62,302 nt of DNA from an uncultured Clostridia bacterium (GCA_947627455.1 CANQWC010000013.1:1-62302), one strand, 5' to 3'; positions 27,728-36,164 are shown, counted from the stretch's first letter. Notes: generated by a model from the letters alone, not told the origin. A program made the numbers and translations.

Positions 27728-28162
27728 ATGAAAAAACCGCAGAACGAGATGAAGCTTATCTTTCCGAGCCTCTCGGAGAACGAGCGGCTCGCAAGAGTGG
27801 CGGTCGGCGGGTTCATTACCCCGAAAAACCCGCGAATGGACGAGCTTAACGACATCAAGACGGCGGTGAGCGAGGCGGTGACAAACTGCATAGTTCACGC
27901 ATACCGCGACACCGTCGGGCTTATCGAGCTAACCGCAAGGCTATGCGACGACGTTGTGTACATAAAAATCCGCGACCGAGGCTGCGGGATAGAGGACGTA
28001 AAAAGGGCGATGGAGCCCCTGTTCACGACTCTGCCCGACGAGGAGCGCTCGGGCCTCGGGTTTTCGGTGATGGAGAGCTTCACGGACAGCGTTAAGGTAA
28101 AGAGCAAATTGGGCTCGGGCACAACAGTCGTTTTGGTAAAGAAGCTCCGAACAAGAATATGA
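27728..28162 (+). CDS. spoIIAB: Anti-sigma F factor SpoIIAB
   Basis: Serine kinase and anti-sigma factor of the GHKL fold; it phosphorylates SpoIIAA and holds sigma F inactive. It has 144 residues. The N box is DIKTAVSEAVTNCIVHAY, the G1 box IRDRGCGIEDV, and the G2 box SGLGFSVMESF. Middle gene of the spoIIA operon. Confidence 0.97.
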   Translation: MKKPQNEMKLIFPSLSENERLARVAVGGFITPKNPRMDELNDIKTAVSEAVTNCIVHAYRDTVGLIELTARLCDDVVYIKIRDRGCGIEDVKRAMEPLFTTLPDEERSGLGFSVMESFTDSVKVKSKLGSGTTVVLVKKLRTRI

Positions 28163-28169
28163 GGGGTCT

Positions 28170-28841
28170 ATGTATATTACCAATGAAGCCTTTGCCGAAA
28201 GCGTCACCGTTGAGGACAACCTCGGGCTTGTAAGGCTTTGCGCAGGGCGGTTCTGCAACCGCGGAATAGAGTATGAGGAGCTTTACAGCGCGGGCTGCAT
28301 GGGGCTTGTCAAGGCGGTGAAAGCCTTCGACAAAAACAGGGGCGTGCGCTTTTCAACCTATGCGGTGCCCGTGATTCTCGGCGAGATAAGGCGGCTTTTT
28401 CGCGACGGCGGCGCGGTGAAGGTCTCGCGAAGTTTAAAGGAAAAAGCGCTGAGGATTTCGCGGGAGGCGGGCAGGCTTGAACACTCGCTCGGGCGCGAGC
28501 CGACCGTCTCGGAGATCTGCGAGATCACGGGGTTTTCGCCCGAAGAGGTCGCCGAGGCCACATGCGTGATGCAGCCCGTTGTAAGCCTCACCCGCGAAAC
28601 CGACGACGGCGAGCGCGAGCTTGATATACCCGTTGAGGCGCCCGACGTCAGGATAACCGACTCGATCGCGCTGTCGCAGGCGCTTGAAAGCCTTGATGAC
28701 CGCGACCGCAAGCTTATTTACTGCCGATTTTTCGCGAGCCTCACCCAACAGCAGACCGCCGAACGCCTCGGCATGACGCAGGTGCAGGTATCAAGAAGGG
28801 AGAAAAAAATTCTGCTGTATCTCAGGCAGAAGATGGAGTGA
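28170..28841 (+). CDS. sigF: RNA polymerase sporulation sigma factor F
   Basis: Forespore-specific sigma factor (SpoIIAC). It has 223 residues. Region 2 is EELYSAGCMGLVKAVKAFD and FSTYAVPVILGEIRRLFRD, region 3 is LGREPTVSEICEITGFS, and region 4 is QQQTAERLGMTQVQVSRREK. It starts eight bases after spoIIAB. Strong evidence that the organism has an endospore programme. A terminator follows. Confidence 0.96.
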   Translation: MYITNEAFAESVTVEDNLGLVRLCAGRFCNRGIEYEELYSAGCMGLVKAVKAFDKNRGVRFSTYAVPVILGEIRRLFRDGGAVKVSRSLKEKALRISREAGRLEHSLGREPTVSEICEITGFSPEEVAEATCVMQPVVSLTRETDDGERELDIPVEAPDVRITDSIALSQALESLDDRDRKLIYCRFFASLTQQQTAERLGMTQVQVSRREKKILLYLRQKME

Positions 28842-28847
28842 CGGCAT

Positions 28848-28880
28848 AAAAAAGCAGCCTTGCGGCTGCTTTGTTTTTTT
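28848..28880. terminator. Terminator after sigF, probably bidirectional
   Basis: AAAAAAGCAGCC (28848-28859) pairs with GGCTGCTTTG-TTTTTT after a TTGC loop. It separates the convergent sigF and ktrA genes. Confidence 0.85.
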
Positions 28881-28884
28881 CATC

Positions 28885-29529
28885 TTAAATCTTGAAACAT
28901 TTCTGCACGGCTTTGAGGGTGCCGAGGACGAGGATGGGGTGCTGTTTATCCATCGGGATATCGGGGGTGATCATCGTCAGAACGCCGTTTTCACGGATCG
29001 CGATGATGTTGAGCCCGTACTTTTTGCGGATATCAAGCTGGACGACAGTCTTGCCCTGCCAGTCGTCGGGGACGGTGAGCTCGAAGATGTCGATATCGCC
29101 CTCAAGCTCGATATAATCGCGGATATGGTCTGAGGTGCACCTCACCGCTGTCCATGCGGCAAGCTGTTTCTCGGGATAGATGACCTCGTCGGCGCCGTTT
29201 CTCAGCAGGAATTTTTCCTGAACCCCGCGCGAGGCCCTCGCGATGACACGCTTTGCGCCGAGATCTTTTAAAAGGCAGGCCGTTTCGAGAGAATTCTGAA
29301 AATCATCGCCGATGGTGACGATGCAGGCGTCGAAATTCTTTATTCCGAGGCTTTCAAGAAAGCTCCTGCTTGTGCTGTCGCCGATTTGGGCGTTAGTGAC
29401 AAAGGGCAGCGCCGAGTTGACGCGCTCCTCGCTGATATCGACCGCCATGACCTCGTGGCCGAGCTCGTTGAGCTTTACCGCGATGTGCCGCCCGAACCTT
29501 CCGAGACCGATTATAAGAACAGATTTCAT
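28885..29529 (-). CDS. ktrA: KtrA/TrkA-type potassium channel regulatory subunit
   Basis: Cytoplasmic ring protein that gates the KtrB channel by binding ATP/ADP or NAD. It has 214 residues: an RCK N-domain with the Rossmann loop IIGLGRFGRHIAVKL, and an RCK C-domain from about 135. The partner ktrB lies two genes upstream on the same strand, separated by a pyrophosphatase-like gene. Confidence 0.95.
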   Translation of the reverse strand: MKSVLIIGLGRFGRHIAVKLNELGHEVMAVDISEERVNSALPFVTNAQIGDSTSRSFLESLGIKNFDACIVTIGDDFQNSLETACLLKDLGAKRVIARASRGVQEKFLLRNGADEVIYPEKQLAAWTAVRCTSDHIRDYIELEGDIDIFELTVPDDWQGKTVVQLDIRKKYGLNIIAIRENGVLTMITPDIPMDKQHPILVLGTLKAVQKCFKI

Positions 29530-29573
29530 TTTAGACCTCCTGAATTGTTATTTTATGTTAATGATGAGCGGGT

Positions 29574-29897
29574 TTACATGATGATTTCAGATTGAAAGTA
29601 TTGCTCTGTAAATTTGATTTGCTCAGCTATTTCTGCTTCGGTAAATGAAATTTCAGCGGGGCAGACTACCCATTTTTCCTCGACGTCGTCCGCTCGGTGA
29701 ACGATCGCGATTATTTTGCCCGTAAGCATTTCAACAGGCTCATTTACCCCTAAAATGTATGCGTCCTGCTCTTCGCCGTCGGGCGCAATTATCCCCTCAA
29801 TATATCCGTAGTTGACGGGATAGCGCATGTCCTTGTGCTCGGGGTGAAAGCTTCCGAGAGGCCTGTCAACTGTAACCGTAACAATATCTCCGATCAT
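29574..29897 (-). CDS. Small family I inorganic pyrophosphatase-like protein
   Basis: A 107-residue protein from the ATG at 29897 (MIGDIVTVTVDRPLGSFHPE), preceded by AGAGGT; an upstream ATG falls in repeat-like DNA. RYPVNYGYIEGIIAPDGEEQDAYILG matches the NYGYIP...DxDPLD region of soluble pyrophosphatases, but the Asp cluster is reduced to DGEEQD, and the protein is about 60 percent of normal length. Catalysis is therefore uncertain. It sits between ktrB and ktrA, with 45-base gaps. Confidence 0.75.
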   Translation of the reverse strand: MIGDIVTVTVDRPLGSFHPEHKDMRYPVNYGYIEGIIAPDGEEQDAYILGVNEPVEMLTGKIIAIVHRADDVEEKWVVCPAEISFTEAEIAEQIKFTEQYFQSEIIM

Positions 29898-29901
29898 TTT
29901 T

Positions 29902-29945
29902 ATACCTCTGATTTCTGACATCTTACTTCTGATTTTCTGACATCA
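29902..29945 (-). repeat. Partial family A short-repeat segment
   Basis: On the minus strand it reads TGATGTCAGAAAATCAGAAG then TAAGATGTCAGAAATCAGAGG, the short-repeat part of family A, inserted between ktrB and the pyrophosphatase-like gene. Confidence 0.6.
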
Positions 29946-31268
29946 GCCGACCGTGAGCTTTTCCTGCGGGAGCGTCGCGGGGGAATTTTTCTTGCCCGAG
30001 AGAGCCGCAAATATTATCGTGAGGCCGCCGACTCTGCCGAAATACATCAAAAGAATTAAAATAGCGCGGGAAAGATGGCCGAGCGTCGGGGTTATGCCGA
30101 GCGTCAGGCCGACTGTTCCGACCGCAGAAGCCGTCTCGAACAGGCAGGCGCCGAGGGGCAGGGCCTCGACTCGCGAAATTATACAGCCGCCGCCGATAAA
30201 CAGCCCTAAATACATCGTTAAAATGCTGCCCGCCTGACGAACCGTATCTTCGCCGATTCTTCGGCCGAAGAAATGCGTGTGCTCGCGGTTTCGGAATACC
30301 GAGAGAGAGGTCGAGATCATCACCGCAAGGGTGGTGGTCTTGAAGCCGCCCGCCGTCGACCCGGGCGAGCCGCCGACAAGCATCAGAAGAATCATCACCG
30401 CGAGGCCCGCGCCGCTCATCAGCGTGAGATCGACCGTATTAAAGCCCGCCGTTCTCGCCGTCACCGACTGGAAAACAGACGCCCAAATTCTGTCGCCGAT
30501 GGGCAGATCGCCAAACTCAAAGAAGAAAAAGCATACCGCGGGAAGGATTATCAGCAGCGACGAGGTCACTAAAATTACCTTGGTCTGCATTCTGTATTTC
30601 TTGATGTGAAGCTTGTTTGTGCCGATGTCTTCCCATGTGAGGAAGCCTATTCCGCCGATCACGATAAGCGCCATCACCGCGATGTTTATAATCGGGCTTC
30701 GCGCAAAACCCGTCAGCGAGGAGTAGGGCGAGTTCACGCCCATGAGGTCGAAACCAGCGTTGCAAAACGCCGACACCGAGTGGAAAACGCTGTACCAGAT
30801 TCCCCTGCCGACGCCGAATTCTCGGATAAACACGGGAGACATCACGACAGCGCCCGCAAGCTCGAATATCGCGGTGAGCTTTAAAATAAAACCCGTCAGG
30901 CGGACGATGCCGCCGACCTGATGAGCCGATATAGCCTCCTGCATGGTCGCGCGCTGCCGCAGACTTATTTTTTTGCCCGAGAGGCTCGTGATCGCGACCG
31001 CAAGGGTGACTATGCCCATTCCGCCGATCTGGATCATCAGAAGTATCACCGCCTGGCCGAACCCCGACCAGTATGTCGCGGTGTCATGGACGACAAGGCC
31101 CGTTACGCAGCAGGCGGACGTTGCGGTGAAAAGGGCATCGGCGAACGGCGCGCCCTCGCCGTCGCTTGTGGCAAACGGCAGACAGAGCAGAACCGCACCG
31201 ACCAAAATCGCGGCGGCAAAGCCGATAATTATTATCTGAGATGTGGTAAGCTGTTTTTTTATCTTCAT
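29943..31268 (-). CDS. ktrB: KtrB/TrkH-family potassium uptake channel
   Basis: Membrane-embedded K+ (often Na+-dependent) translocator. It has 441 residues from the ATG at 31268, which has GGAG before it. The four pore-loop repeats of the Trk/Ktr/HKT family are visible, each with a filter glycine: TSACCVTGLVVHD, FCNAGFDLMG, ARTAGFNTVD and SAVGTVGLTLG. The gene starts the ktrB-ppa-ktrA operon. Confidence 0.95.
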   Translation of the reverse strand: MKIKKQLTTSQIIIIGFAAAILVGAVLLCLPFATSDGEGAPFADALFTATSACCVTGLVVHDTATYWSGFGQAVILLMIQIGGMGIVTLAVAITSLSGKKISLRQRATMQEAISAHQVGGIVRLTGFILKLTAIFELAGAVVMSPVFIREFGVGRGIWYSVFHSVSAFCNAGFDLMGVNSPYSSLTGFARSPIINIAVMALIVIGGIGFLTWEDIGTNKLHIKKYRMQTKVILVTSSLLIILPAVCFFFFEFGDLPIGDRIWASVFQSVTARTAGFNTVDLTLMSGAGLAVMILLMLVGGSPGSTAGGFKTTTLAVMISTSLSVFRNREHTHFFGRRIGEDTVRQAGSILTMYLGLFIGGGCIISRVEALPLGACLFETASAVGTVGLTLGITPTLGHLSRAILILLMYFGRVGGLTIIFAALSGKKNSPATLPQEKLTVG

Positions 31269-31300
31269 GGTTTTCTCCGAAATTGAACTGGGTTTTGTAT

Positions 31301-31329
31301 ATTTTACCACTTTTGCGAGGGGAAGTCAA
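31301..31329 (-). promoter_or_regulatory. Sigma-A promoter of the ktr operon
   Basis: Minus strand TTGACT (31329-31324), a 17-base spacer and TAAAAT (31306-31301). Confidence 0.72.
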
Positions 31330-31346
31330 TATGAGGGGAAGAAACT

Positions 31347-31480
31347 GATGTGGCCTAAACGGCCACATCAAGAAGTTAGAAGTTAGAAATTAGAATTTAG
31401 ATGTTAGAGTTTCAAGGTGTCGCCTACGGCGACGTTTTCAAATACTGAGGATAATGTGTGCGGAATGGACGTTCTCGGAG
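31347..31480 (+). repeat. Family A intergenic repeat, copy 3
   Basis: GTGGCCTAAACGGCCAC hairpin, AGAAGTTAGAAGTTAGAAAT short repeats, TTTCAAGGTGTCGCCTACGG with GGCGAC, and GAGGATAATGTGTGCGGAAT. It lies just upstream of the ktr promoter. Confidence 0.88.
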
Positions 31481-31498
31481 AGATGGGTTAAGGTTCAT

Positions 31499-31524
31499 GC
31501 CCCCGCCCCTCGAGGGGCGGGGGC
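31499..31524. repeat. 26-bp perfect palindrome in a 170-base unexplained stretch
   Basis: GCCCCCGCCCCTC followed at once by its exact reverse complement. The region from here to 31696 has no gene I trust; it ends in sequence (GGATAGCATGAGCGGAGCGA) that looks like intergenic repeat DNA and not coding sequence. Confidence 0.7.
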
Positions 31525-31698
31525 GTTGGTATGTGACAGTTAGCGCGAAAGTTTGGCGGGGGTGGGGTGCAAGCGACGCCCAAGACTTTGAAATAAAGGT
31601 CACATTTGTCAGCGTCGCCGCGAGCCCGCCTGCGGCGGTCTCCCAAAATGTGCGGAGCGGTAAGGATAGCATGAGCGGAGCGAATACCTTTTTATAGT

Positions 31699-32595
31699 TC
31701 AGCTTTCCTCGCCGAAATCGCTCCATTCGATCCTGATGGTTAAAATGCTGCCGTTCATCTCGGCGCTGATTTTGCCGCCCATGCGCTCGGTGAGCTCCTT
31801 CGCGATGGCAAGGCCGAGGCCCGTTGAATTTCTCGCCGCCTCGACAGAAAAGAACCTGTCGAAGAGCTTGCCGACATCAACGCCGCTGAGGTTTTCGGCG
31901 GTGTTTGAAAACTCTACCGAACCGTCGGGGCTCATCTTCACAACAAGGTCGCCGTCGGAGTATTTGAGCGCGTTGCCGAGAATATTCCCGAAAACACGAG
32001 AAAGCGCCTCGCGGTCAAGGCATCGCACGATTTTTTCATCGGGCATGGTTATCTCGGGGCTGATTCCCCTCTCGACAAACGCGCCGTAAAGCCCCGCGAT
32101 GCTCTCTTCAAGAACCGCGCCGATGTCGGTAGGCAGGGGCTCCTCGCCCTCGGAGGCCGAGATTATGACCGAATATCTGAAAAGCTCCTCGGTGAGCCGC
32201 CGCATCGCCTCGGCACGGTTTTCAATTCTTGAGATATACCGCCCGACCTGCTCGCTTTTTTCCTCGCGGTGCAAAAGCTCAAGATATCCGTAAATCGCCG
32301 TCAGGGGCGTGCGCAGGTCGTGAGAAATGTTCGTCACCGCCTCTTTGAGCTCGTGGTCGCCGTCGGTGAATTTTCTCTCGAGGCGACGAAGCTCCCGAAG
32401 CTGTCGGTTGAGCTCTGAGGCGAGCTCGCGAACCGCCCTGTCGCCCGAATTGACCGATATCAGCGTGTTGGTATCCTCGCCGATGAGTTCGGCAAAATCG
32501 CGGCAGACGCCCCTCATACTCTTTCTCACCGAGAAATATTTCGCCGCGAAGAAAATCGCCGCGCAGCCCGCAGCAAAGCTTAAAATCACAGTCAC
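31699..32595 (-). CDS. Orphan sensor histidine kinase
   Basis: A 298-residue HisKA/HATPase kinase. It has one N-terminal membrane helix (about 2-22), no extracellular sensor domain, a HAMP-like linker, the H box NISHDLRTPLTAIYGY with His92, an N box (FGNILGNALKYS), an F box (FDRFFS) and a G box (STGLGLAIAKELTERMGG). No response regulator is adjacent. The GTG start overlaps the tmcAL stop (GTGA), so it is made from the ogg-tmcAL transcript. Confidence 0.92.
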   Translation of the reverse strand: MTVILSFAAGCAAIFFAAKYFSVRKSMRGVCRDFAELIGEDTNTLISVNSGDRAVRELASELNRQLRELRRLERKFTDGDHELKEAVTNISHDLRTPLTAIYGYLELLHREEKSEQVGRYISRIENRAEAMRRLTEELFRYSVIISASEGEEPLPTDIGAVLEESIAGLYGAFVERGISPEITMPDEKIVRCLDREALSRVFGNILGNALKYSDGDLVVKMSPDGSVEFSNTAENLSGVDVGKLFDRFFSVEAARNSTGLGLAIAKELTERMGGKISAEMNGSILTIRIEWSDFGEES

Positions 32596-33731
32596 GGAGC
32601 ACCCCTCACAATCTTCCCGCTTTTTTCGTATTCGGTGGGGCCGAGGATATCGCGCCGACAGAGGCTGCGCAGGCGGGAGGATAGCTCGGTGAGATCGGCT
32701 TGGCGCATGGCCTCGGGGGAAATTTCGGAGAGCTCGGCAAGGGAGCTGCCGATGGGGATATCGGCGGTTTTACGGCACTCGCGGAGCACCTCGGCACCCC
32801 TTTCGCTGAGCGCGAGCACTCGCGCATACGGCGGCTCGAACATGTCGTCAAGGCGTATTCCGAGCGCTGCCGCGAGCGTCGCACGCCTGACCCTCGCGAG
32901 GGTGAAATTACGGCTCTTGACCTTGGCGTAAAACTCTGAAAGGCCTGAAGCGCGGCGGGAGGCGGCAAAGAACCTTCCCGCAAGCTCGCCGCAGCAGGGA
33001 GTTTTCGCAAAATCTTCCTTGGACATCGCAGAAAGGCGGAAGAGTATCGCGCGTTCGCCGTTTTCGATGAACGAGAGGTCGCTTCTGTCGACCGAACAGC
33101 CCAAAAATTCATCGGCACTGCCGCCATCGCGGAGAATTTCTCTTATCTTTGAGGCCGAGGCATAGCCGCCCGCCGTCTTTTCGCCGTCGTGCTCGACGGT
33201 TCTTTTTATCGCGAGGGGTTGAATCCCGCTGTCGCCGAGGGCGCGAAGATATTCGAGCGCAAGGGTGTTGTTTCTTCCGACGATTATTTCGGCCGCCCTT
33301 TCGCCGAGGGCCTTTGCCGCCGCTTGGGGATAAGTCAGGCCCGCGGACATCAGCAGCTTTATTCTCTGCTCGCCGCCTTTCAGGGCTTCGAGGGCCACAT
33401 AGAGCGCGCCGATATCGTCGTTTTCAGCGCCGAAGGAGAGCATACTTACGCAGCCGAGCCTTTTGATAATTCCGACGCCCGCCCTTGCGAAATCTCTCGC
33501 CGCGCTGAGGGCGTATTGGGGCGGGAGCTCAAGGACAAGATCGGCACCGCCCATGACGGCAGCCCTCGCCCTGAAATGGGCGTCAAGAACGGCGACATCG
33601 CCGCGCTGGACCACCGAGGGGCTCATCACCGCGACAATATGCGTCGCGCCAGCCTCACGGGTCTTCTCGATGTGATACCTATGGCCCGAGTGGAACGGGT
33701 TGTATTCCGCGATTATGCCCGCGATCTTCAC
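32592..33731 (-). CDS. tmcAL: tRNA(Met) cytidine acetate ligase TmcAL
   Basis: Forms N4-acetylcytidine at the wobble base of elongator tRNA-Met from acetate and ATP. It has 379 residues. GIIAEYNPFHSGHRYHIEKTR is the nucleotidyltransferase signature of this (YlbM) family, followed by VAVMSPSVVQRGDVAVLD and DLVLELPPQYALSAA. The GTG start overlaps the upstream glycosylase stop (GTGA). Confidence 0.94.
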   Translation of the reverse strand: MKIAGIIAEYNPFHSGHRYHIEKTREAGATHIVAVMSPSVVQRGDVAVLDAHFRARAAVMGGADLVLELPPQYALSAARDFARAGVGIIKRLGCVSMLSFGAENDDIGALYVALEALKGGEQRIKLLMSAGLTYPQAAAKALGERAAEIIVGRNNTLALEYLRALGDSGIQPLAIKRTVEHDGEKTAGGYASASKIREILRDGGSADEFLGCSVDRSDLSFIENGERAILFRLSAMSKEDFAKTPCCGELAGRFFAASRRASGLSEFYAKVKSRNFTLARVRRATLAAALGIRLDDMFEPPYARVLALSERGAEVLRECRKTADIPIGSSLAELSEISPEAMRQADLTELSSRLRSLCRRDILGPTEYEKSGKIVRGAP

Positions 33732-34534
33732 TTTTCCTCACCCTTGTATTTTCTTATGTAGTTAAACAAATAAAGCTGGGCGATGCCCTGAGTCTCCCTG
33801 AATTTTTCGGGGAAGCCGCCCTTATAATATTCCTCCATGACGCGCTTTATCCAGACATCGACGGGGAAAGCCTCGGTCATGTACATTCCGCTGAGAAGAA
33901 CGCAGTCGGCAACCTTCGGGCCGACGCCCTTTATCTTCATCAGCTCGGCCTTGGCCTGCTCATAGGGCAGCTTCGCGACGCTTTCAAGGTCGACTTCCTT
34001 TGAGGCGACCTTTTTCGCGGCATCGATGACATAGCCCGCGCGAAAGCCCGCCCGAAGATAGCCGAGGCTCTCGGGGGTTTCTTTTGAGAGCTCATCGGCG
34101 GTCGGAAATCTTCCGTAATGCTCGGCAAGGCGCGCCGTTATGCCCTTTATCCTTGCGATGTTGTTGTTCGACGAAAAGACAAAGCAGACAAGCGCCTCCC
34201 AGCTGTCCTGCCGAAGAAGCCTTATCCCTCGCGAGAATTCGCATGCGGCCTTTAAGGTTTCGTCTTCGGAGTAGAGCTTTCGCAGCGCCGAGTAATCGGT
34301 CTCGAGGTCGAAATAGGGCACCCAGACATTAAGAAAATCCTCCTCGGTGGTGTTCTTGAGGATAAATTCGCCGTCGGAACCCGAAATTTCGAGCGCCTTG
34401 TCAAGGCAGTGGCCGAAATATCTGTTCTCGCCGATCTTGTCCCAGCGAAAGGTCTGGCCCGTGTCCAAAACATCGTCAAGAACAAGGTCGTCCTCATATA
34501 AAATTATATCGCTGCCCGATACACTGTATCTCAT
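33728..34534 (-). CDS. 8-oxoguanine DNA glycosylase/AP lyase (Ogg1-like)
   Basis: Base-excision enzyme. It has 268 residues from the ATG at 34534 (MRYSVSGSDIILYEDDLVLD) with GGGGTG upstream. DTGQTFRW is the N-terminal domain motif of Ogg1 proteins. The helix-hairpin-helix IKGVGPKVADCV carries the catalytic Lys207, and FPVDVWIKRVM holds the catalytic Asp226. First gene of an overlapping three-gene operon with tmcAL and the histidine kinase. Confidence 0.93.
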   Translation of the reverse strand: MRYSVSGSDIILYEDDLVLDDVLDTGQTFRWDKIGENRYFGHCLDKALEISGSDGEFILKNTTEEDFLNVWVPYFDLETDYSALRKLYSEDETLKAACEFSRGIRLLRQDSWEALVCFVFSSNNNIARIKGITARLAEHYGRFPTADELSKETPESLGYLRAGFRAGYVIDAAKKVASKEVDLESVAKLPYEQAKAELMKIKGVGPKVADCVLLSGMYMTEAFPVDVWIKRVMEEYYKGGFPEKFRETQGIAQLYLFNYIRKYKGEEK

Positions 34535-34552
34535 AAAATCACCCCGCGGCAC

Positions 34553-34580
34553 TTGTAATTAAAACCGAAATATATTATAA
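34553..34580 (+). promoter_or_regulatory. Promoter of the DUF6062 gene
   Basis: TTGTAA (34553-34558), a 16-base spacer and TATAAT (34575-34580), divergent from ogg. Confidence 0.65.
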
Positions 34581-34641
34581 TATATCCGCAGGCTTTTTTC
34601 AAGCCGGACCGACATTTATTTCACGAAAGGGAGGAAACATC

Positions 34642-35334
34642 TTGAGAGAAAGTATTCTTACCATACCCGTAAACGAGATCTTCGAGCCGAAGGAGGGCTG
34701 CCCTGTCTGCCGAATGCGCGATATGCTTGAAAAGCGCACCGTTGAATATATCATGGGCGCGGCGATGATGGAGCCCGACGTTCGCATCGAGACCAACCGC
34801 CTCGGCTTCTGCAAGACGCACTTCGATATGATGCTTAAACAGAAAAACAGGCTTTCCCTCGCGCTGATGCTTCAGACAAGGCTTGAGACCCTTAAGAACG
34901 ATGTTTTTTCAAAGCCCTCTCTCTTCGAGAATAAGCAGAAAAAGGTCAAGTCGCTCTCAAAGGTCAATTCGACCTGCTTTGTGTGCTCTAAGACCGATTG
35001 GGCGATGGAGCGCCTTATGGTGACTGTATTTGAGCTTTATAAGACCTCGAAGGAGTTCAGGGAGCTTTTCAAACAGCAGGAATTTATCTGTATGCCGCAC
35101 TGCGAGATGCTCTGCACACTCGCCGAGAAGGAGCTTGACAAACGCACCGCGCCCGATTTCCGCGACGACTGCCTTGCCCTCGCGGGGAAATATATCGAGA
35201 CGCTTTACGGCGATGTTTCGCACTTCTGCAAGATGTTCGACTATCGCAACAACGGCGAGAACGCCGACTGGGCAAATTCGCGCGATTCGGTCGAGAGGAC
35301 CGTAGGTTTCCTGACCTCAAGAATGCCCGGGTAA
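34642..35334 (+). CDS. DUF6062 family protein with Cys pairs
   Basis: A 230-residue protein starting at a TTG with GGGAGG before it. Two CxxC-type sites are seen, CPVCRM near residue 20 and CFVCSK near 112, each followed some 35-50 residues later by a Cys-x-x-His (FCKTHF, CMPHC), suggesting two similar zinc-binding halves. MMEPDVRIETNRLGFCKTHF is the hallmark of DUF6062. No function is known. Soluble, monocistronic. Confidence 0.85.
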   Translation: MRESILTIPVNEIFEPKEGCPVCRMRDMLEKRTVEYIMGAAMMEPDVRIETNRLGFCKTHFDMMLKQKNRLSLALMLQTRLETLKNDVFSKPSLFENKQKKVKSLSKVNSTCFVCSKTDWAMERLMVTVFELYKTSKEFRELFKQQEFICMPHCEMLCTLAEKELDKRTAPDFRDDCLALAGKYIETLYGDVSHFCKMFDYRNNGENADWANSRDSVERTVGFLTSRMPG

Positions 35335-35612
35335 TTTTATGCAGACTTTTGAATAACAGTCCGAAAAATCGTACTTCGATAGTTTAGACCCTTGAAAAAC
35401 CGCCGCTCTTTCTCATCGGCTTTTTGCCGAGAGGGGGCGGCAGAAAAATTTCGGTCGAACGAAGAATCGCGGGTTTGCGGGGCGATTTTCTTCGGCAGCG
35501 GGGCGGTTTTCGGAAGAACCGTCGAAAAAAGTTGAATAAAGAATTTTTTACCGACTGTATAACCCGAAAATCGCGGCGGTTGAAAATTCAAAGCCGAAAA
35601 CCCGCTCTTTTC

Positions 35613-35691
35613 CAACAATTCAACGGCTTTCTCAACAATTCAGGGCGGTAAACTCAAAAATAATCAACCGTTTCAACATAGTTTTCAACAT
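35613..35691 (+). repeat. Direct repeats upstream of a small membrane protein promoter
   Basis: CAACAATTCA occurs at 35613-35622 and 35633-35642 (20-base period), and TTTCAACAT at 35671-35679 and 35683-35691 (12-base period). They sit in a 460-base gap that also holds a GC-rich hairpin near 35400-35440. They may be operator sites for the promoter at 35697. Confidence 0.45.
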
Positions 35692-35696
35692 GGGCG

Positions 35697-35725
35697 TTGA
35701 ATGTTGCTTATACAGAATGTATACA
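35697..35725 (+). promoter_or_regulatory. Promoter of the 89-residue membrane protein gene
   Basis: TTGAAT (35697-35702), a 17-base spacer and TATACA (35720-35725). Confidence 0.65.
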
Positions 35726-35792
35726 AGCCCGCGCCCTCGGGCATAATCAATAGCGGAAAATACCATTGATAGCCAAAGGAGCGAGGAATAAA

Positions 35793-36062
35793 ATGTTAAA
35801 GGGTGTTACCAAAAGGATCGTCGAGATTAAAAACCCGACGAGCGATTATTTTGAACGCGCCGTGCTTTATCTTCGGCCGAACGGGCAGCTGCCCGAGGGG
35901 AGCAGCGCCGAAAAGCTCGCGGAGGAATATCTCAGCGCTGTCGACCCGAATTCGGGGAGCAGCAGGAGGGATCTGAGGCTTTTGGTGGCGGTTTTATCGC
36001 TGAGCCTCGGGCTTTCGCTGACGGCGCTGGCGGTGCTGTTGGTTCTTTTCACAAAAATCTGA
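35793..36062 (+). CDS. Small C-terminally anchored membrane protein, unknown
   Basis: An 89-residue protein from the ATG at 35793 (MLKGVTKRIVEIKNPTSDYF), which follows GGAGCGAGGAAT. The first 55 residues are soluble and charged. The last 25 form one membrane helix (LLVAVLSLSLGLSLTALAVLL) with a short tail. The start KRIVEIKNPTSDYFERAVLYL is a pattern I have seen in small clostridial proteins of unknown role, but I cannot name a family. Confidence 0.78.
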   Translation: MLKGVTKRIVEIKNPTSDYFERAVLYLRPNGQLPEGSSAEKLAEEYLSAVDPNSGSSRRDLRLLVAVLSLSLGLSLTALAVLLVLFTKI

Positions 36063-36164
36063 CAGATATTTTGGCGATGTTTCCCGAAAAAAGGGCTTTT
36101 CAAATTGAAAATTTTATGCTATAATAATTTTGTATAATTTTGATTTTTTGTAAGGAAACAGCTT

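Noticed and set aside
35605-35691. Possible DnaA-box cluster
   Set aside because: TTTTCAACA and CAACAATTCA do not fit the TTATCCACA consensus well, and no dnaA, dnaN or AT-rich unwinding region is near.
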